Assembly (NCBI GenBank): GCA_023229435.1
Contig: JALNZF010000008.1
Coordinates: 1 to 64,000 of the forward strand
Reading direction: 5' to 3'
Origin: Nitrospirota bacterium
GTDB taxonomy: Bacteria > Nitrospirota > UBA9217
Length of the DNA: 64,000 nucleotides
Position numbers and translations under genes: made by a program. Of the stretch, positions 60,838 through 64,000 are shown in pieces (position 1 is the stretch's first letter; every line of letters begins with the position of its first letter). The notes beneath the pieces are model-generated. The model searched no databases. It was not told where the DNA came from and was given only the letters and a program-made list of their open reading frames with translations.

Positions 60838-61117
60838 CTGACAAGCACCAAAACCCAAACATCAAACAGCAAATAAATTCCAATATCGAAATACAAAATG
60901 CCAAATGAGCCCCTTGCAGAAGTCCCAATTCCGTCATTCCCGCAGCGATTCTGAGCGGGAATCTGGTTCTCACTGTTTGAATAACCATATCCCCGATAGA
61001 GACGTTCGGGGATGACAAACAGTTTTGCATGAGCCTCAAACGTTTCGAATTTGGGTAATTGAGATTTGGAGCTTATTTGATATTTGTAATTTGTTATTTG
61101 GCATTTTGGAGATTCCC
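60838..61117. repeat. Word repeats plus dispersed two-hairpin repeat, copy 3
   Basis: At 60838-60905 CAAATA/CCAAT words oppose GGAGCTTATTTGATATTTG and GTTATTTGGCATTTTGG at 61058-61110. Between them lies the ATTCCCGC/GCGGGAAT (60936-60962) and ATCCCCGA/TTCGGGGAT hairpin pair, the best-formed copy of the family at 11395 and 38386. The whole gap is a nested inverted structure with no gene. Confidence 0.6.
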
Positions 61118-61903
61118 GTGAACATCATTGTTTTAGTCAAACAGGTCCCCGACACGTCGGAAGTCAAGATCAACCGGGAGACCAATACGCTCATTCGCGA
61201 CGGCGTACCGAGCATCATCAACCCGTATGACATGTATGCCATTGAAGAGGCCCTCCGCTTGCGCGAACAGCACGGCGGCAAGGTGACCGCCGTGACCATG
61301 GGCCCGCCTCAGGCTGCCGATTCCCTGAAGGAAGCCGTTGCCCTTGGCGTTGACGATGTGGTGCTCCTGTCGGACCGGGCCTTTGCCGGGGCTGACACCT
61401 GGGCGACGTCCTATACGCTCGCGATGGGCATAAGGAAGATCGGCAACTTCGATCTCGTGATCGCGGGCAAGCAGGCCATCGATGGCGACACGGCCCAGGT
61501 CGGTCCCGAAACAGCGGATATGCTCGGCATCCCCTTCGTAGCCTATGTCCGAAAGATCGAAAAAGTGGAAAACGCAATGTTGGTGGCCGAACGCATGATG
61601 GATGAAGGATACGACGTGGTCGAGACCTCCCTCCCCGCGCTCATTACCGTCGTGAAAGAGATCAACCAGCCGCGCCTGCCGTCGCTCAAAGGCAAGATGA
61701 AAGCCAAAGGGCTCAAGGTCGTTTCCTGGACCGCCGCGGATATCGGCGCGGACCAGAACCTGTGCGGCTTGAAGGGTTCTCCCACCAAGGTCGTCAGGAT
61801 ATTCCCGCCCGCGCCGCGTGGACAGCGGGAGATCCTTTCCGGCAGCATCGAAGAGCAGGTCTCGACGGTGGTAAAGAACCTGAAAGAACAGGCGTTGATA
61901 TAA
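61118..61903 (+). CDS. etfB: Electron transfer flavoprotein beta subunit
   Basis: 261 residues. Starts MNIIVLVKQVPDTSEVKINR with GTG as first codon and GGAG seven bases upstream; the 31-residue upstream extension is repeat DNA. FDLVIAGKQAIDGDTAQVGPETADML (parts) is the AMP/FAD-binding signature. It forms a heterodimer with EtfA and accepts electrons from the acyl-CoA dehydrogenase. Confidence 0.95.
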   Translation: MNIIVLVKQVPDTSEVKINRETNTLIRDGVPSIINPYDMYAIEEALRLREQHGGKVTAVTMGPPQAADSLKEAVALGVDDVVLLSDRAFAGADTWATSYTLAMGIRKIGNFDLVIAGKQAIDGDTAQVGPETADMLGIPFVAYVRKIEKVENAMLVAERMMDEGYDVVETSLPALITVVKEINQPRLPSLKGKMKAKGLKVVSWTAADIGADQNLCGLKGSPTKVVRIFPPAPRGQREILSGSIEEQVSTVVKNLKEQALI

Positions 61904-61904
61904 C

Positions 61905-61985
61905 ATTAATGCAAACTTCAAATTGCAAAATGCAAAAGGGGAAATATTCTACAATTTTGCACTTTGCATTTTGCATTTTGAAATG
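61905..61985. repeat. TTGCATTTTGCA-type word repeat, third copy
   Basis: AAATTGCAAAATGCAAAAGG faces CAATTTTGCACTTTGCATTTTGC in inverted form, filling the etfB-etfA gap just before the AAGGAG site. Confidence 0.6.
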
Positions 61986-62001
61986 GATTTAAGGAGTTCC
62001 C

Positions 62002-63192
62002 GTGAGTATTAAAGTCATATCGGATACATGCACCGGATGCGAGACCTGCATTTCCGCGTGTCCCTTCGGCGCCATTGAAATGCGCGAGGGCAAGGCGTTC
62101 ATCACCGATGCCTGCACCCTGTGCGGCGCGTGCGTAGAGGTCTGCGAGTTCAAGGCCATCGAGAAAACGGATGAGGCTGTCGGTCCGGCTGTCGACCTCT
62201 CAGCGTACAAGGGAGTATGGGTCTTTGCTGAACAGCACAAGGGCGGCATTGCCAGCGTTGCCCTCGAGCTCCTTGGAGAAGGCAGGAAGCTGGCTGATAA
62301 AAAGAACACCACCCTCTCCGCCGTTTTCATCGGCCACGGCATCAGGGCCGCAGCTCAAGAGCTTGTCGCCTTCGGTGCGGACACCGTGTATGTCGCCGAT
62401 GACCCCGCGCTCAAGGATTTCAATGACGATTCCTATGCCGCAATCCTGATCACCCTTGCAAAGCAGCATAAACCCGAGATAATCCTTGCCGGTGCAACGG
62501 CGATCGGACGCTCCTTCTTTCCCAAGGTAGCATCTTCGCTCCATACCGGCCTTACCGCTGACTGTACCGTGCTCGATATCGATGCCGACACCGGCCACCT
62601 GCACCAGACCCGTCCCGCCTTCGGCGGAAACATCATGGCCACCATCGTCACCCCCAACCACCGTCCTCAAATGGCGACGGTGAGGCATAAGGTGATGAAA
62701 CCGGCGCCGCGCAATGATTCACGAACCGGTGAGATCATTGACGTGAAGTATGACCCGTCAGGAGCAGTCCGCGCCAGGGTCATCAAGATCGTGGAGGAAC
62801 TGGGCGAAACCGTCAACATTTGTGAAGCGGACATTATTGTCGCAGGCGGCCGCGGACTGGGGAGCGCCAAGAACTTCCAGCTGCTGGAAGAACTGGCGAA
62901 AGCGCTTGGCGGCGCGGTTGCGGCGACACGGGGCGCTGTTGATGAAGGATGGATCCCCTACTCCCACCAGGTGGGCCAGACAGGCAAGACGGTCTGCCCC
63001 AAGCTCTACATCGCCTGCGGCATCTCCGGCGCGATCCAGCATATTGCCGGGATGCAGTCATCAGACGTCATTGTCGCGATCAACAAGGACCCCGATGCGC
63101 CGATCTTCAGCGTCGCGACGTATGGCATCGTCGGCGATGTGCATGAGGTGCTTCCGATCATGATCAGGAAGGTCAGGGAAATGCGGGGATAA
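62002..63192 (+). CDS. etfA: Electron transfer flavoprotein alpha subunit with N-terminal ferredoxin domain
   Basis: 396 residues. Residues 1-60 form a 2[4Fe-4S] ferredoxin (Cys10, 13, 16, 20 and 38, 41, 44, 48; motifs CTGCETCISACP and CTLCGACVEVC). The Etf-alpha domain follows with the FAD signature AAGGRGLGSAKNF-like stretch and SHQVGQTGKTVCPKLYIACGISGAIQH in part. Such fusions are known in anaerobes where Etf links acyl-CoA chemistry to ferredoxin or NADH. GTG start with AAGGAG seven bases upstream. The downstream fabD begins two bases after the stop. Confidence 0.95.
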   Translation: MSIKVISDTCTGCETCISACPFGAIEMREGKAFITDACTLCGACVEVCEFKAIEKTDEAVGPAVDLSAYKGVWVFAEQHKGGIASVALELLGEGRKLADKKNTTLSAVFIGHGIRAAAQELVAFGADTVYVADDPALKDFNDDSYAAILITLAKQHKPEIILAGATAIGRSFFPKVASSLHTGLTADCTVLDIDADTGHLHQTRPAFGGNIMATIVTPNHRPQMATVRHKVMKPAPRNDSRTGEIIDVKYDPSGAVRARVIKIVEELGETVNICEADIIVAGGRGLGSAKNFQLLEELAKALGGAVAATRGAVDEGWIPYSHQVGQTGKTVCPKLYIACGISGAIQHIAGMQSSDVIVAINKDPDAPIFSVATYGIVGDVHEVLPIMIRKVREMRG

Positions 63193-63194
63193 CT

Positions 63195-64000
63195 ATGAAA
63201 ATAGCATTCGTCTTTCCCGGCCAGGGTTCGCAGTACCTTGGCATGGCAAAGGAGTTCGTAGAAAATTTTGATGAATCAAGGGAAGTCTTTGCGGTCGCAA
63301 GTTCAGTGCTCGGCTATGACCTCCTCCAGCTCTGTCTGAACGGCCCGGTCGAGAAACTGAACCTTACCGAGTACACCCAGCCCGCAATACTGAGCGCGAG
63401 CATCGCCATATTACAGCCGCTCGTGAGAAGAGGATTGGAGGCTTCTGCTGCGGCCGGCCATAGCCTCGGCGAATATACCGCCATAACCGCAGCCGGCGGG
63501 TTCGAATTCAAGGACGCCGTCGCGCTGGTACAAAAGCGCGGCAGGTTCATGCAGGAGGCCGTACCTGAAGGAACCGGCCTCATGGCCGCAATTCTCGGCA
63601 TGGAGCGGCAGGACGTAGAAAAAACTTGCCATGAAGCAGCCAAAAATGGTATAGTTGCCCCTGCAAATTACAACTCTCCGGGTCAGATCGTTATCGCCGG
63701 CGAGAAAACGGCCGTGGAAAAGGCCATGGAGCTTGCCAGGGCTGCCGGAGCGAAAAAAGTGATCCCGCTCTCCGTAAGCGTGCCTTCACACTGTGCCATG
63801 ATGAAGCAGGCCGGAGAGCGGCTTGCGCAGGAATTCGAAAAAGTAACCATCCGCGATCTGAACATCCCGATCGTGAATAACGCGGATGCGAAGTTTATCC
63901 GGACGGCTGCGGAGCTCAGGACATCGCTCATCAAGCAGATCAGTGCTCCGCTCTTTTGGGAAGATTCGATCAATACTCTGGTCAGCGGCGGCTTTGATAC
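63195..64000 (+). CDS. fabD: Malonyl-CoA:ACP transacylase (partial, runs off the window)
   Basis: The first 268 residues of a protein of about 310. MKIAFVFPGQGSQYLGMAKE at the start, the catalytic Ser in AAGHSLGEYTAI (about 90), the Arg in LVQKRGRFMQEA and the His in SVSVPSHCAMM are visible. It loads malonyl groups onto ACP. It lies directly after etfA, two bases apart, which ties the dehydrogenase-Etf genes to the fatty-acid synthesis operon. Confidence 0.95.
   Translation, partial: MKIAFVFPGQGSQYLGMAKEFVENFDESREVFAVASSVLGYDLLQLCLNGPVEKLNLTEYTQPAILSASIAILQPLVRRGLEASAAAGHSLGEYTAITAAGGFEFKDAVALVQKRGRFMQEAVPEGTGLMAAILGMERQDVEKTCHEAAKNGIVAPANYNSPGQIVIAGEKTAVEKAMELARAAGAKKVIPLSVSVPSHCAMMKQAGERLAQEFEKVTIRDLNIPIVNNADAKFIRTAAELRTSLIKQISAPLFWEDSINTLVSGGFD

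Overview
The window reads as a chromosomal stretch of a Gram-negative, fairly GC-rich (high 50s % by eye) anaerobe-type bacterium. LPS transport genes (lptB, lptA, lptC), an outer-membrane barrel beside two multiheme c-type cytochromes, the two-subunit glycyl-tRNA synthetase, pyruvate phosphate dikinase, a mannose-type PTS next to rpoN, and a ferredoxin-fused EtfA all fit Nitrospirota (Thermodesulfovibrio-like) or a deltaproteobacterial relative. This placement is inference from gene content; no rRNA gene is present to settle it.

Layout. 1-4075: sparse accessory region with two nested palindromic elements, a DUF3185-like membrane protein, a UPF0149-like protein, a 50-residue Lys-rich microprotein, a truncated endonuclease, a GIY-YIG protein and a receiver-PilZ protein whose phospho-acceptor Asp is Glu. 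4282-5921: a 1.5-kb mini-element in the 3' end of an initiator tRNA-Met gene, bounded by 91-bp direct repeats and carrying an antitoxin, a frameshifted toxin and a DUF6573 gene but no integrase. 6173-11034: lytic transglycosylase, then an outer-membrane barrel, a 5-heme lipoprotein cytochrome and a large lipoprotein with up to 18 heme-type motifs (candidate electron conduit). 11099-14412: small membrane proteins (DUF2892, MarC, DUF202, DedA) and ribD. 14429-15566: broken rhuM-like gene and a HigBA-type toxin-antitoxin pair. 15679-21674: glyQ-glyS-ppdK transcribed leftward from a near-consensus promoter. 21675-22500: AT-rich gene-free island. 22501-23738: small secreted protein and an SPL-like radical SAM protein.

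23780-37478 is a long leftward cluster: GAF-PAS sensor, lptC-lptA-lptB, rpoN, hpf, ptsN, hprK, rapZ, mannose-family EIIA-EIIB-EIIC-EIID, ptsH, ptsI and a CobD-like protein lacking its PLP lysine. It joins sugar phosphotransfer, nitrogen-PTS and sigma-54 regulation with envelope biogenesis. 37521-39967: cobalt/nickel ECF transporter cbiM-cbiQ-cbiO without cbiN. 40098-46747: holin-like protein, aspartate aminotransferase, OmpA-like protein, GAF-GGDEF diguanylate cyclase, TPR protein, SpoIID-like protein, QueH. 46834-52787: ruvB, ruvA, ruvC, yebC, a PIN/TRAM membrane protein and degP. 52963-56511: bioA, a DUF4124 membrane protein and an MFS transporter. 56634-64000: yceD-rpmF-plsX-fabH, an acyl-CoA dehydrogenase with etfB and ferredoxin-fused etfA, then fabD, which runs off the end.

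Many intergenic gaps hold short dispersed, often palindromic repeats of several families. These are a striking genome-wide style of this organism and sometimes sit inside operons. No CRISPR array, IS transposase, rRNA gene or recognisable riboswitch was seen.
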